Source of the DNA: Auxenochlorella pyrenoidosa
Lineage: Eukaryota; Chlorophyta; Trebouxiophyceae; Chlorellales; Chlorellaceae
Reading direction: 5' to 3'
Length of the DNA stretch: 22,589 nt
Assembly (NCBI GenBank): GCA_001430745.1
Contig: KQ481983.1
Coordinates: 2,816,269 to 2,838,857 of the forward strand
The position numbers and the translations under genes were made by a program. Each line of letters starts with the position of its first letter. The stretch's first letter is position 1. This document shows, one piece after another, positions 1 to 11,300 of the stretch. The notes below the pieces were generated by a model, which saw only the letters and a program-made list of their open reading frames with translations, did no database searches and had not been told where the DNA came from.

Positions 1-2
1 CG

Positions 3-188
3 CTGGGCCCGCTGCGCCGGCACAGCGGGGACAGCAGCGGCGGCGCCCCGCTGCGCACGCTGTCCTCCATCACCAGCGGCGATGGCGAGGAGCCCGATGC
101 AGAGGGCGCGGCAGGAGAAGCAGCAGCGGCAGCGGGTGCAGCGTCGCCGTCGATAGCAGCAGGCGGCGGCCGCCAGCCGGCCGGGTGA
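3..188 (+). CDS. C-terminal end of an unrecognised protein (partial)
   Basis: One frame is open from the window edge to a TGA at 186-188 and encodes about 61 residues rich in Gly, Ala, Ser and acidic residues. It contains the stretches LGPLRRHSGDSSGG and TLSSITSGDGEEPD and ends in GRQPAG. The Ser/Gly/Ala-rich, low-complexity composition is typical of a disordered C-terminal tail. No domain is visible and the rest of the gene lies outside the window, so no function is assigned. The other two plus-strand frames give Arg/Cys-rich translations, which in GC-rich algal DNA usually marks a wrong frame. It could also be noncoding, since 60 codons without a stop is not rare at this GC content. Confidence 0.5.
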   Translation: MGPLRRHSGDSSGGAPLRTLSSITSGDGEEPDAEGAAGEAAAAAGAASPSIAAGGGRQPAG

Positions 189-533
189 GCAGCCCGGCCT
201 CGGGCTCGAGGCGGCAGCGCTCGCCCCAAGTTTTTCCAGTTCGTTCCGCAGTGACGCATTGACCAGTACCGCCCTTTTCCTAACCCACCTGTCCTTTCCT
301 GCCACGTGCTGTACCCTGTTGTCGTTGCCTCCAGCCCCCCTCTAGGGCCCAATGTTCCGGCGCTGGCGCGGCTGTTGTTTTGTCCAGGCGCAAGCTGGGG
401 ACTGCCCGCGCCAGCTGCCGCCCCAATACATGAACCCACGGCCCTGCCTGCGTGCCACCCCTCCACTCTGACGCATCCCTCCCTGTACACTTGTCCTTCG
501 CCTGCCTCCGCCAATCAACTTACAAGCTCAGCA
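189..533. other. Intergenic region between convergent gene ends
   Basis: This stretch lies between the stop of the plus-strand partial gene and the stop of minus-strand YAE1, so it should hold both 3' UTRs. It is C/T-rich on the plus strand with no coding-like frame. A TGTAA (the green-algal poly(A) signal) occurs on the minus strand at 524-520. That is only about 10 nt after the YAE1 stop, so it is a doubtful signal. Confidence 0.6.
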
Positions 534-1338
534 TCACCCCCGCTGCGGCGGCGCCTGTAAGCCAAGCAGCTGCAGGGCGTCGCGAGATGCCTGCAGGGCA
601 GAGTCCACGTCAGCAGGCAGTGCCGCAGGCTGGGCGCTGCTGCTGGCGCTGGCGCTGCCTTGTGCAGCGCTGCCTTCCGCTGGCGCAGCCATCAGCGCCT
701 CGCACACCCGCCGCTGCAGCTGCTGGTATGGCATAGCCTCCAGCCGCTGCGTGGGGCTGCCCAGGCTGCCGGCTGCCCCCGGCTGCTGCTCCGCCTGCTG
801 CTGCTGGGCATCTTGCAGCTTGGCTGCGAGGTCGGGCACACAGGGCGCCAGCGCCCGCAGCGCCGCCGCTGCCCCACGCGCCGTCCCGCAGGCAAAGCCC
901 GCAGCAGCGCCCTGGGCATAGCCTGTCACGCAAGGGGTGCAATGCACAAGCATGACTTTGATGGGGCACAGAGTGGCATGGCAGGCTTTCGGCAAGGTGC
1001 GCACCAGGTATGGAAGCCGGCTGCAGCCCAATAATAGAGGGCGGCGTGCAGGCAGCAATGCTCCGACACCGGCAACGCCCACACCAGCTGGCTGGGTGCA
1101 TCGCAGCCATGCCCAGGCTCCTGATAATCAGTGGCCTCGCTTCAAACCCTCCCCTGCTCTGCTTGCCTGCATCAAACCCCTCCTGCACCGTCTCGTGCTT
1201 GCCGGCCTCCAGGCCCTCGCGGTAGCCACTGCTGTAGTGCTCCTCCCGCCGCGCCTGCCACTCCCGCTCCAAGCTCTGCTGCCCAGCACCCCCGTGGGGC
1301 TCGTCATCACTATCGCCCCAGACGTCATGAGCGCTCAT
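534..1338 (-). CDS. YAE1: YAE1-family Fe-S cluster adaptor (deca-GX3 motif)
   Basis: Two exons, 1338-1167 and 922-534, give 186 aa. Yae1 works with Lto1 as a cytosolic adaptor that brings the Fe-S cluster targeting complex to Rli1/ABCE1. After an acidic start (MSAHDVWGDSDDE) glycines fall every fourth residue at 38, 42, 46, 54, 58, 62, 66, 70 and 74. Only position 50 (Thr) breaks this deca-GX3 pattern. Gly58 is made by the splice itself, which confirms the junction. The intron has a GC donor (CAG|GCAAGC) and a TGACAG acceptor; no GT donor nearby keeps the glycine period. The C-terminal half is Ala/Gln-rich with little conservation expected. The ATG at 1338 was preferred to one at 1410 because the extra 24 residues are low-complexity Pro/Ala/Cys. 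The family call is firm and the exact start is less so. Confidence 0.85.
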
Positions 1339-2177
1339 TGTTCGGAGCGTCCGCGGGGTGCAGCAGGCAGAGGCAGCCTGCAGCGGCGGCGGCGGCGACG
1401 AGCAGGTCAAGGCCTGGGGCAGGCGGAACTGTCGGCGATGTGCGGCATTTCATGAAAATAACGTTCTGACGGCGATGCTTGGTTGGCTGCTCCACCGCGG
1501 CAAAGGGTGGAACCCCGCATGTGCTGGGCAAGTCCTGTCCTTTGCAGGCTCTTACCTCTTACCCAACAATGGCAAAGTGAGTGACGGAGTGGAGGAAGAC
1601 AGCCGCCAGCCCAAATGGGCGGCCACAGGAACATGGGGCTGGAGCACAGCGGCACTAGCAGCGCGCGCGACCCAACGACCGCTGTCCGCCGCCAGTTCAT
1701 GACCTCGCCTCCAGCCTGGATTGCAGGATCTTTACATGGTCCTGGTCAGGAAGGAATTGGGCATGCGAGAAAGGCGCTCCATGAGCAGCAGGGGGAATGG
1801 GCCCAGCCGCACGGGCGCAGCGGCAGGCAAAACAGTTGAGAAGCGAGATCATCGTTCAGGCAGGAGGCATTGTGTGTGTGTACGTTGTGGCGCGGGGCCA
1901 GCAGGCCAAAAGAATGGCAGGGGGGTTGCGACAAAAGAAGGGGGAGGAGAGGGGTAAGGGCAAGTACACGAGGCGGGGCAGGTCAGCTGGCTGGCCCTTG
2001 CTGCGCCGAGAGCGCTGTGCTAAGGGGTCCTGCAGCACAGCGCAGCGAGCCCGGCCTGGAGTGGCAGGCAGGTCGTGTCGCTCACAGAAGGGTATGGAGA
2101 GAGTGCAGTGCTTGGGGTAGAGGAACTGGACTGGGCGCGCGCAGAGCGCAGGCTTGGCCGACACCCGGCGGCGGCCC
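1339..2177. other. Intergenic: YAE1 upstream region and RETICULATA 3' UTR
   Basis: No coding-like frame was found in this 839-nt stretch between two minus-strand genes. It should hold the YAE1 promoter (nearer 1339) and the 3' UTR of the DUF3411 gene (nearer 2177). A short TG run lies at 1871-1881. The long open frames here have Arg/Gly/Cys-rich translations without recognisable motifs. Confidence 0.6.
1732..1736 (-). terminator. Candidate poly(A) signal TGTAA for the DUF3411 gene
   Basis: TGTAA is the usual polyadenylation signal of green algae. This copy, on the minus strand, lies about 440 nt after the DUF3411 stop. That implies a long but acceptable 3' UTR. The five-base motif could occur by chance. 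Confidence 0.3.
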
Positions 2178-4366
2178 TCACTTCCTCTTCTTCTTGTCGA
2201 CGGGCGCCGGCGCGGGCTCGGGTGCCGCCTCTGCCGCCTTCTGGACGCCCAGTGCCTTGGCAATCATGACAAACGAGACGCCGCCCACCATGTTGTTCAG
2301 GCCGCGCACGACAGAGGTGAAGAGGCGGAAGAGGGTGGAGGGCATGATGGGCTGCAGGATCTGCAGGCGGAGGGGTGGGCAGGGGCGCGCCCCGGGGGTG
2401 AGGAGCAGCGGGGCAAGCAGGGGGGCAAACGGGGCGCAGACCTATGCAGAAGGGCGGGCAGCATGGCAGGCTGTCACCAGCAACAGGCTGCCAGCAGGTC
2501 AGAGCAGCGTTTGGCGGCGGCGGGGAGCGATCACGGCAGGGCGGGGGGCGGCCCCTCACCATGTCGATGCCGTTGAGCATCTGGTAGCGCAGGTTGGAGG
2601 AGAAGCCCATGTGCAGCGCCCAGCAGGAGGCGTTGCCCACGATGCTGGGGGGCTCGTTCTGCGGCGGTGGGGCGGCGGTGAGGCAGAGTTGCACGCCGGG
2701 CACCGTGCAGCAGCAGGAGGGCTCGCAGGTTGCTGCACCAGGGCCTCTTCCGGCCGTGCACCCATGGCCTGTCCGACGTCAGCACCGCAACGTAATGCGC
2801 CGCACAGTCTGCGGCTGCCAGCGCGCCTGCGGCTGCCAGCCGCGCTCACCGCGGGCGTGAACGAGGGGTCCATCTTCTTGCGCAGCTCCAGCAGGCCGTT
2901 GGAGGTGGCGGTGCCCACCAGGCCCGCGCACATGCCGATGAACGCAAACACGCCGCCCTTGTAGCCAAAGTTGACCAGCCGCGCACCCAGGCCGTACCCC
3001 GGCTCAAACAGGTGGCCGGCTGCGAGTCGGGGGGGGGGGGGGGGGCGGCTGTGGCGCGCCCATGCGGTGCTGGGCACGCAGGCAGCTGAGCCTGATGCTG
3101 CACCCGCGGTGGATGGGTCGTGATGCACAGGGATCCAGTTCAGCGCTGCAAGGCGGGCACCGCAAACACGCCATGCAGCAACCTCTGGTCGCCAGCAGCT
3201 GGCCAGCGGATTGCTGGGGGCGCCAGCGGCCCGACTTGGGTGCTGGCAGGCCGCACTCACTGGGCGCGCCCCACTTGGCCAGGTAGTGCTCGCCAAAGAT
3301 CTTCTGCACCAGGCCCAGCTTGGCGCCCGCGCCCGCCGCCGACGCCACCGGCGCCAGCAGGTACATGAGCGAGAAGTTGACGATGGAGCCGACCTGCGGC
3401 AGGGGGGGCGTTGGCGGGACCGGCAGGCCCAGCTGGGAGAGTGGACCTGGATGGCAAAACTGACCACGAGGTGTCAGCCCTGCGCAGGCGACGGGCAGGA
3501 TGCCACGGCAAGGCGAGAAAAGCCACGCTGCTGTGTAGGTGGGTGCTCTCGGCGGCTCTGCTGGGCGACAAACCGTGCCGCTGCTACAGCGACTCCAGCG
3601 CTCGCTTCACACCCCGGCCCCAGCACCCACCCCCCGCTCACCACCAGCGTGGCAAACACAAAGTCGAGCTCGTTCAGGCCCCAGTTGGGGCGGGAGGCCA
3701 TGTCGCCGATGACCGAGGCCGACACGCCGATGATCTGCTCAATCATGACCTTGTACACAAACTGCGGGTCGGCGGCCACACGGTCCTGCCAGCCCTTCCA
3801 GCCAAACACCGGCTTCTTCTGCGGCTGGTCGCTGCCGTCGTCGCCGCCGTCGCCGCCGCCGCCGCCGCCCCCGCTGCCGCCCGAGCCACCCGAGCTGCCG
3901 CCATCGCCACCGCCCGCCGCTGCTATCCACTGCGCCTCATTCCGCCTGCAGGGTGCACGAGACGGGGCACCTCAGCATGTTGATGCTTATGCACAGAGGG
4001 TGCAGCTGCAGCAGCAGGCACAAGCTGGCGAAGGCGACGCAAGATACGGCAACAGCTGGCGGCGGCGGCGGCAGCAGGTAGGCCTGGCAAGTCGCAGCAA
4101 GCCGGTGCACCGTTGGATCCATGCACACGCACATCGTAGGCAGCCGTCACCGACCCCACAGCAGCCTGCAGCGGCCATGCAAGGCAACCCCCACTGCACC
4201 TGCTGAGCTTGCTGCTGCCGAGCTGCTGAGCTGCTGGCCTACCGCACAGGGACCTGCTGCTAAAGATGGGGCGCTGCCCGGGCTGCGGCCCGCGGCTGCC
4301 CGACGCCTGCACCGGCCGGCCCACTGGGCGCGCTTGGCACACCGCCCGCATGCTGCAGCTGGCCAT
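2178..4366 (-). CDS. RETICULATA-related chloroplast membrane protein (DUF3411)
   Basis: Six exons (4366-4254, 3945-3642, 3393-3261, 3019-2850, 2658-2560, 2360-2178) give 333 aa with phases that agree throughout. Arabidopsis RETICULATA and its relatives are plastid-envelope proteins needed for normal leaf mesophyll; their biochemical role is not settled. The N terminus (MASCSMRAVCQARPVGRP) has the Arg/Ser/Ala-rich, acid-free look of a transit peptide. A Gly/Ser/Asp-rich linker follows, then the family core: FVYKVMIEQIIGVSASVIGD, GLNELDFVFATLV, joined by splicing to GSIVNFSLMYLLAPV, then FGEHYLAKWGAP, GYKGGVFAFIGMCAGLVGTA, NEPPSIVGNASCWALHMG and LRYQMLNGID. Several of these are membrane-spanning. 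The tail is Lys/Arg-rich (DKKKRK). Exons 2-6 are secure. The exon 1 donor (GTCCCT) is weak, so the link from transit peptide to core could differ by some residues. Confidence 0.88.
3029..3045. repeat. G17 homopolymer (C17 on the gene strand) in DUF3411 intron 3
   Basis: Seventeen consecutive G on the plus strand read as C17 on the sense strand of the DUF3411 gene. The run ends 9 nt before exon 4, where the polypyrimidine tract of the intron should be. Its true length is uncertain because homopolymers are prone to sequencing error. Confidence 0.9.
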
Positions 4367-4855
4367 CGTGACTGCAGAATGTCTGTGTGATGTCCGCTTG
4401 GACGCCTGGTGCTCGAAAGTCAACGGGTATTGTTTGCTGCATGCGGCGCGGTTCATTTGTCTGTGCATCCAAGTGCGTCAAGCGATGCAGATGCCGATCT
4501 TATTATTGGGTTTTGCGCAACGGACGCCCTCCCGCACCAAGCGCCGGGGTGCCTACCCCCTTTCCCGCCCTCCCCGCGAGCGGCGCGAGTCCTGGTGCCA
4601 GTGCCTCTGTTCGGGCTTCGTGTCTGCTCTCCCTTCACTTTGATGACAGCCAAACAGAGAAGAATGTCAAGCGTTTCCCTAGGCAGGCGCAGAGGTGCCC
4701 CAAAGTGGGCAGGACGACAAGCACGCACACGGCGGGGCAGGTGGTCACAGGACAAGGCAGTTCTGGGGCCTATGCATGCGCCCAGGTCAGGCCAAGCAGC
4801 TTGGACGCTGCAATCGCAGAGCACCAGAGCACAGAGCCAGACAGCTCGGCTCCTG
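4367..4855. other. Intergenic: DUF3411 upstream region and BRO1 gene 3' UTR
   Basis: No coding-like frame in 489 nt. A CCAAT-like motif on the minus strand near 4503-4510 lies about 140 nt upstream of the DUF3411 ATG and could be a promoter element. No TGTAA follows the BRO1 stop here. Confidence 0.55.
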
Positions 4856-7455
4856 TCACTTTTTGCTGCTGCTGCTCTCTGGCTGGGCCTCGCTGCCAGT
4901 GGCCCACAGCAGGCCGCGGGCCGGCAGTTTCATCAGGCCCAGCACGAGGTCTATGAGCCACTGGAGGGGCAGACCAATGCAGGGGCAGCAGCACTTGAGC
5001 GGGAGGAGCAGCACCCACAGCACCGCGCCCACCAGCCAAAGAGCCACCAGCACTGGGCAGGCGACCATGAAGGCCAGCCAGCGGCAGCAGGAGCAGCCCG
5101 GCTCGCTGCCACCACTGCCAGAGGCTGCCGTCGCGCCGCCTGCTGCACTGGCCCCAGCAACACCGCCAGCGGCGGCAGCCGGCGACCCGCCCGCATGCAT
5201 GGCTTGCGCCCCTGGTGCAGCCATGGGCGCTGCCGCTGCCGCTGCGGGTGCTGGCCCCTCGCCAAAGCACCGCTCCACCACGCCGCTCTTCACTGCAGGC
5301 GCCGGCTGCGGCAGCACGTACGGCAGCGGCGACACCAGGCGCTTGCCCGCTGGCAGTGGCGGAACCTCGGCCGCCACCCGCTGCACATAGACTGTGTCGT
5401 TTTCCCTCTGCATTCTGCGCTGTGTGTCGCTGATGATGCGCTCCAGGTCTTCGTCCACCCGCCTGCGGGGATGGGGATGCAGGGCCAGGCTGGCAGGGCG
5501 CGCAAGGCTGGGTGATGTGCGCGAAAGGCTGGGTGATGTTTGGAGTTGGAGCGCCATCAGGCCGGGCCCGCCGCAAGGCCCAGGAGCCCCAAGGGCGCCC
5601 TCTTGGCCCTGGCTGCAGCAGGCTGGGGTCACCCATCTTGCCTGTGGTGCAGGTTCAGCGTGGCGGGCGGCGCGGCATCATACGTGCTGGAAGTTCGCCT
5701 CGCTGCCGCCAGCTGAGTAGCAGCCGCCTCCAGGCTCTTCAGCCCCTGCCCCGGCTGGTCTGCCTTCCACAGGGCGATGCCGTTGAAGGCGTGCGCGTAG
5801 GCGAGGCAGTAGGCCTGCTTGTACTGCCCGTAGAGGCACAGTTTGCTGCCCGCGGCGCCGGGGGCGCCAGCAGTGGCCAACTGCACGGGTCAGGCGGGTG
5901 CATGAGGTAGCACCAGCGGTTGTTCAAGTACATACGAGAGGGCAGTACGCACTACGCTGTGCACGCTCAAGTGGACCAGCCCGTGCTTGCCCGATTTTGC
6001 TCATCTTGCCTGCTCGCTCCCTGGCTGCAACGCAGTCCCCTACGCCTGGCTTGCGGCAAACCTCACCTGGCTGTATGCCTGCCCATAGAGCTGCGCGGTG
6101 TCTGCCGCAAGCGCCGCAATAAGGGACGGCTGGTTGCCCTTGGCAACCGCCCGAAGGACGGTCAGCTGCTGCGCGTCAGCCAGGGCGGCGCTGCTCAGCG
6201 CATGCAGCACCTGTGGTGGGGGAGCATGAAGGCCACCATGGTGGCTTCACCACTCGCAGCCAGTGCTGCATTGCAGCAAGCACTGTGCAATCGGGTCAGC
6301 TGCATGCAGGCAAGGCTGTGGAGCCATCGCCGGCATGATCGCAGGGAAACAAGGAATCAACGTGCCCCAGGGTCCACACTTGCTCTGCCAGGGGTGCCGT
6401 CAGGCTGCCCACCCCGCCGCCATGGCCCTCGGCATAGCCCTGCCGCCAACAGCGCAACCATCAGCACCCACCTGCGTGTCCAGGTCAGCAGACAGCCCAG
6501 CAGGCAGAGCAGGTGCTAGCTGGCCCCCCACTAGCTCCAGCAGGCCGGCAGCTTCCCGCAGCAGCTTGTACGAGCGCGTGGAGGCAGGGGTGGGCACGCC
6601 GCTGGGGGAGTCCCTGCTGGCCTCTGCCGCTGCGTGCGCCAGGCGCAGGGCCGCCGCCAGCAGCGCGCTGGCCAGCTCGTACGCTGCATCTGCTGCGCCC
6701 GAGGTGCGCGGCTGGGAGCCCGGGGGTGGCGCCAGCACCGCTTCCGCCCAGCCCCACCGCACCGCGTGCCGCAGCCGCGAGGGCGGCGCCGCCAATGGCG
6801 AGCCTGAGCTGGTGCCCTGGGTGGCTGCGCCGTCCTCGGCTGCCGCCAGTGCTTCATCGGGCGTTTCTGCTGCTGCAGCCACGGCACCTGCTGCTGATGC
6901 TGCTGTCACTCCGTTGCTGCCGCTGCCTGCGGCCACCAGGCCCAGCAACAGGGCCACATAGCCGCTCACTGCTTCATTAAATGCAGCATCAGACACACTG
7001 GGGCTCTCAATTGCTGCAGGTGATGCAAACAGGGGAACCCTTCAGGTGGCAGCTGTATGAGCAAAAGAGGGCTCGGCAGGTGAGGTGCAGCAGCGTGGCG
7101 GCTGGAGCGGGGCAGCGGCGGCAGCGGGATTAACGCGGCGACCGGTTTCCGCGCAATGCCCAGCAGTCGAACCTGTGGTTAGCTTGTGGCGAGCCTGATC
7201 GAGCTCTGCAATAAATTCCTCTCCTTGTTTGGAGTTGCACTGCTTCGCAAGCTGCTTTCTCAGGCTCGGCGACAGCTGCAGTGGTGCTTTGATCACTTGT
7301 GGAAAGAGATACGGATGCAGGAGCACGCCATCGTTTGGGCTGGAAGCGCCGCCTGGGGTCTCAGCCTGGACCGGCGGCACCGCTTCGAGCGTCGCCATTT
7401 GGCAGCAGCTGCCGATCGCAGCCGCAAGCAAGCTACAAAGCCATTTCAACTCCAT
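4856..7455 (-). CDS. BRO1-domain protein with C-terminal Cys-rich membrane anchor
   Basis: Five exons (7455-7173, 7013-6472, 6210-6067, 5880-5642, 5462-4856) give 604 aa, all phases consistent. BRO1 domains (yeast Bro1, ALIX, BROX) bind ESCRT-III in endosomal sorting. The match is to the plant BRO1-like group. Segments seen in order: LSPSLRKQLAKQCN, AVSGYVALLLGLV, AYELASALLAAALRLA, KLLREAAGLLELVGGQLAPALP, ADAQQLTVLRAVAKGNQPSL, LYGQYKQAYCLAYAHAFNG and RVDEDLERIISDT with VYVQRV. After about residue 525 comes an unusual tail: a hydrophobic segment (about 531-558), a CCCPC cluster, a second hydrophobic segment and a Ser/Lys end. Intron 4 probably has a GC donor (CAG|GCAAGA at 5641); a GT donor about 50 nt upstream in the exon would remove some 18 residues. 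The start could instead be the in-frame ATG at 7398, which drops a short hydrophobic N terminus. Confidence 0.8.
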
Positions 7456-8378
7456 CGCCGAGCTCCCGCCCGCCGTACACAGCGCGGCGGCGGCATGCCC
7501 ATCAGGTGCTCAATAATCAGTGCATTTGATCGATGGTGAAGCCTCTTGATCAGAGCCTTGCGCCAGATTGCACCGCTCTTCTGTGTGATGCTACGAGGGA
7601 TGGTGCATGGTGTGCTCGTGCAGAGATGCTGCATGCTGCAGAAGCATTCACTTGGCTGCATGCACAGCTGCACGCAGCGGCTGGTCGTGCCGGTCGCACT
7701 GCCGAGCTTTGCTTTCCAAGTGGTGGTGGTGGTGCTGCCAGTACCTCTGGGGTTGCTGTTGTGGCGACAATTTTGCAGGTCTTGGCCTGTTTGTCAAGTG
7801 CATCGCGCTGTCTGCCCTACTGCTGGCAATGCACCAGGCCCAAGGCCCAGATGTCCACAAAGGGGCGGTCTTGCACATGCTCTGCCTCCAGTGGTGACGA
7901 CAAATTGCGCATAATGAAAAAAAAGGTTGAAAAGCCGCTTGTGTAAGACCTTTATGAGACGCGGCGTCTTGTACAGACCTCAAAAACATGCTGGCAGGCA
8001 GAGGCGCTCGGCTGCAAGCGCGCAGGCCCGCAGTGGGTGACTCGAGAGCGAGCTCCAGTCGGACAGAGAAAAGTGAATGGCAAGGTTGGAGGATAGCAGG
8101 AGGGTTAGTGACTATTGGTGGGCCTGATGGACCGGGCCTCCAATCTGCAACATCGGGCTGGCGCGTCTGCTCAGCGACGCAAGGGAGCCAGATGCAGACT
8201 GGGGACAAGGGTGGCCAGGTTTGACGGCAGGGTGCTGGCACAACAAAGGCTCAAGGATGGTGTGCGTCAAGTCAATAAAGAAGGCTTGGTCGAGTGACGA
8301 ACAGATGAGGTGCACAAACTTCGAGGGTCAAGTGGCTGGGCGCCACCAAGCAGGCGTAGCCCTCGCTCGCTGCTGGGC
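7456..8378. other. Intergenic: BRO1 upstream region and Cys-rich gene 3' UTR
   Basis: This 923-nt stretch lies between two minus-strand genes. I see no frame with recognisable protein motifs. It is less GC-rich than the exons, has an A8 run near 7918 and a GGT repeat near 7722-7733. It should contain the BRO1 gene promoter and the 3' UTR of the Cys-rich gene. Confidence 0.55.
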
Positions 8379-11300
8379 TCACTTCTTCAACCCATCATAG
8401 CAGTCGGGGATGCAGTCGAACACATCTGCGGATGTTTTGCGTGCAGAAAGAGCGGGTGGGTATGAGTCTTGCGGGCGGTCTGCACGCATGGCACAGGCAC
8501 TGACAGCTGACAGCTGCCTGCTAGGAGGGCTCAGCCACCCCACATGCCTGCCACCTTCCCTCTCCCCCCTCACCAAGGAAGGCGGAGCAGTCGTCCTCGC
8601 TCAGGTCACCAAGGGGCAGCGCCGAGTTGTAGCAGTAGGGGCCACATCGGCTGTACGAATCATCGGGGCAGGCGCTCTTCCGGCAGAAGACCTGCGCGGT
8701 ACAGGGTGCAGCAGCCGCCATGCCTCCTTTGCAACATGGCCCATTTTCCCCAGGCTAAGGGGGTACAGAGGCATTGATCCACGCCCAGCCTTCCTGAGCA
8801 AGCTCCACCACACCGCACGACGCCTTGCGGCCCCGAGGAGGCAGGGATGGCTGGGCAGCCCACGGACTTGCGGGCTGCTTGCGCCTGGTCCCCTGCTGGG
8901 CGTTCCTGCCACAGCGCTGCCACTGCCCACCCGCTCGAGCGTATCCAACTGTTCCCAACAGGTTATCCCCCTGTGCCCCTGCCCCTCGCACCGACGTGTC
9001 TTCCTGCTCAGTCTCCCAGCCTGGTGGGCACCTGGCGCAGAAGGTGCTGTACTCCTCTGGGGCATCTGCGACAAACAGGTAGCATGTGCAGGAGGGTGTG
9101 AGGTTGCATTCAATGCGCAGGGCATGCGCTTTTCAGTGCTGCTGGTGCTGAGTATGGCACTTGAGACAAGCTTGTGTCCTCGTGTCAATTGCATCTGCAG
9201 GAGTGCCACTTTCAATTCATCCAAGCCAGCCCTCAGTGATCCACTCACTGTCGTCATAGTGGATGCTGAAAAAGTCGGAATCTGCGGGTGGGTCGGTGGA
9301 CAGGAGAAGCTGAAAGGCGCAAACGTGTGCTGCAACGCCTGTGCCAGAGGGCACGCCGCACCCCACACAGCGCAACTCTTCGCTTCAGGTGACTGCCTCG
9401 GCCCTTCCCCCTGAAGCCTGTGCAGTCGTGCTGCAACTCACTCCTGGGGCAGATCATGTCGACCTCATCCCGAATCTTGACCGGCAGCACAACCGTCTTG
9501 ATGCCAATAGTGGCCTGGATGCGTGCCTTGCTCAGCCGCTTCTGCATAGGCAGGGGGGGCGTGGCAAGACCATGAGCAGATCAGGCTGGTGAAGGACAGC
9601 TGTACACACTGCCCCGGCTGCTGCTTGGCACAGCAGCTGAGGTAAGGAACCTGAAGTCAGCGCCTCCAGGCCTGCCAAAGAGTGTGCGTGCCGCCCTGCG
9701 TTTGCAGCCCGCCCCAGCCTGCGGGCAGGCGCCAGGCCTCGCCTTGTACACATCCTCGCCGTTTGCATCAGTGCCTTTGCAGGTTGTCGCCTCGTCGGTG
9801 GGGTTTGGTGCATCTGCGGGAGGTCCAAAGATCAGTCGGCTCGGGGGCACTGCCTGCGCATACCCAGGTTCCCACCTGCCAATGAGGTGCTGCTGGATGC
9901 ACACAGTGGCGGCGGCGGCCAAGTTGTGCTGCTGGCCCTCTGGCGTGTCCGCAGGAGCACTTCGGGCCGCTTGCGCCCTCACCAGGGGGGCAGGTCTGGA
10001 GGCACAGCGGCCTGGTGCTCCTGTTCCACTCGACGGGGTACCCGGCTGGGCAGGGCGTGTAGCAGCCTTTGCCAGCCACACCGACGTAGCCCTGGGGGCA
10101 GCTGCACGGGCAGCGCCGGGTCAGCAATGCATGCGTTGGGTGAGGGCGAGCAGATGTTCGCATCAAAGACTGAAATGGCAGCGCGCAAGCATGGTAGGCG
10201 CTGGCAGTGTTGAGCCGCAGCAAAAGCTTAAGCTAGGTGCCATCAAACGTTATGCCGCGGGGAAGCCAGGGCAGTGGATATGGGCAGCAGCATGGAAGGG
10301 CAAACAGGCAGTCTGTGCCCACCTGATGCACGTCACAGTGGTCTGGGTGGACGCGAGGCGGGTATATGTGCCGGCTGGGCATACGGGGATGCAGTGCTGC
10401 AGGCAGGGCAGGGGGTAAGCAAGCGCGGTGACTTCGCTGGGGCAGGCAGGCGCAGGGCGAGGCGCCGGTCGTGCATGCCGTCTGTCACTGTTGTGCACTC
10501 GCGCTCACGTCGTCATTCCGCGTGGAGTTCACGTAGGTCACGCCCTTGAATGGCTTGTTGTTGTAGAACTGGCAGAGCGTGGTGCAGTAGTCGTTGTTGT
10601 CATCCTTGTAGGTGTTGGCTGCAGGTGCAGCGGCGAGAGAGGCAGACCATTGCTGGGTGGGACACACCCGCACAGGACCACACAGCTGGCAGCTGCAGCA
10701 GCTGGTGCTCAATGCTGGCAGCGGCTGCCCGTGCCAATTGCTAATGCTCTTCTGCCTTTTATCAACCACTCACGCGGGCAGATCATGTCCACCTCCTGCA
10801 ACCGCTCCCAGTCGGTGTTCAGGCGGCAAATGGGGTCACCCTGCACACTGTGCAGGGCGGCAGCCAGCCTGCACAGGCGGGCGAGCTAAGCAGGTGAGCC
10901 AAGTGTACTGCTGCTTCGATTTGCAGGAGCACGTGCGCTTTGCAACGAGGACAGAAGCAGCGAGGAGATGTTGCTGCTGTGCGTCGGGCACAATTGGGAT
11001 ACCTTGCGGCGACAGCCCCGCATCAAGGGGCACGTGCCCGCTCCTAAACCCTGCACCACCCCTTGGCCTACACTTCCGCCGCGGCGTTTTCCCCAACTAT
11101 TTTTGATCCTTCCAACGAGCTGGTGCTGGCCTTTGCTGGCCTGAAAACGTGCAGACCAGTCACGAGCAACTTCGGCCCCGGCTCCTCCTTTCCTGGACCG
11201 CCCACGGACTCACCCAACCAGCTTCTTCTCGGCCTACAACATAAGGGAGGCGCTTAAAAGGGAGCATGAAGCAGCAGAGGGGGCAGCACGGCGAGCGCCG

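Noticed and set aside
1870..2964. 364-codon plus-strand open frame
   Set aside because: It runs antisense to DUF3411 exons and introns. The Arg/Gly/Cys-rich translation has no motif, and the minus strand carries a clear conserved protein.
4409..5515. 368-codon plus-strand open frame
   Set aside because: Antisense to the last BRO1-gene exon; the translation is Gln/Arg/Ala-rich without domains, as expected of GC-rich shadow frames.
9542..9742. Reading through the Cys-rich exon 6 into ARPGACPQAGAGCKRR as coding
   Set aside because: It contains Cys and stays open for a while but reaches a stop without a usable donor in phase. Ending exon 6 at 9743 keeps phase with the well-supported exon 7.
9814..9982. 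Continuing Cys-rich exon 5 into GEGASGPKCSCGHARG
   Set aside because: Tempting because of the CxC, but it abandons a strong GTGAGG donor at 9982 that joins in phase to the Asp/Asn-rich exon 6. An isoform cannot be excluded.
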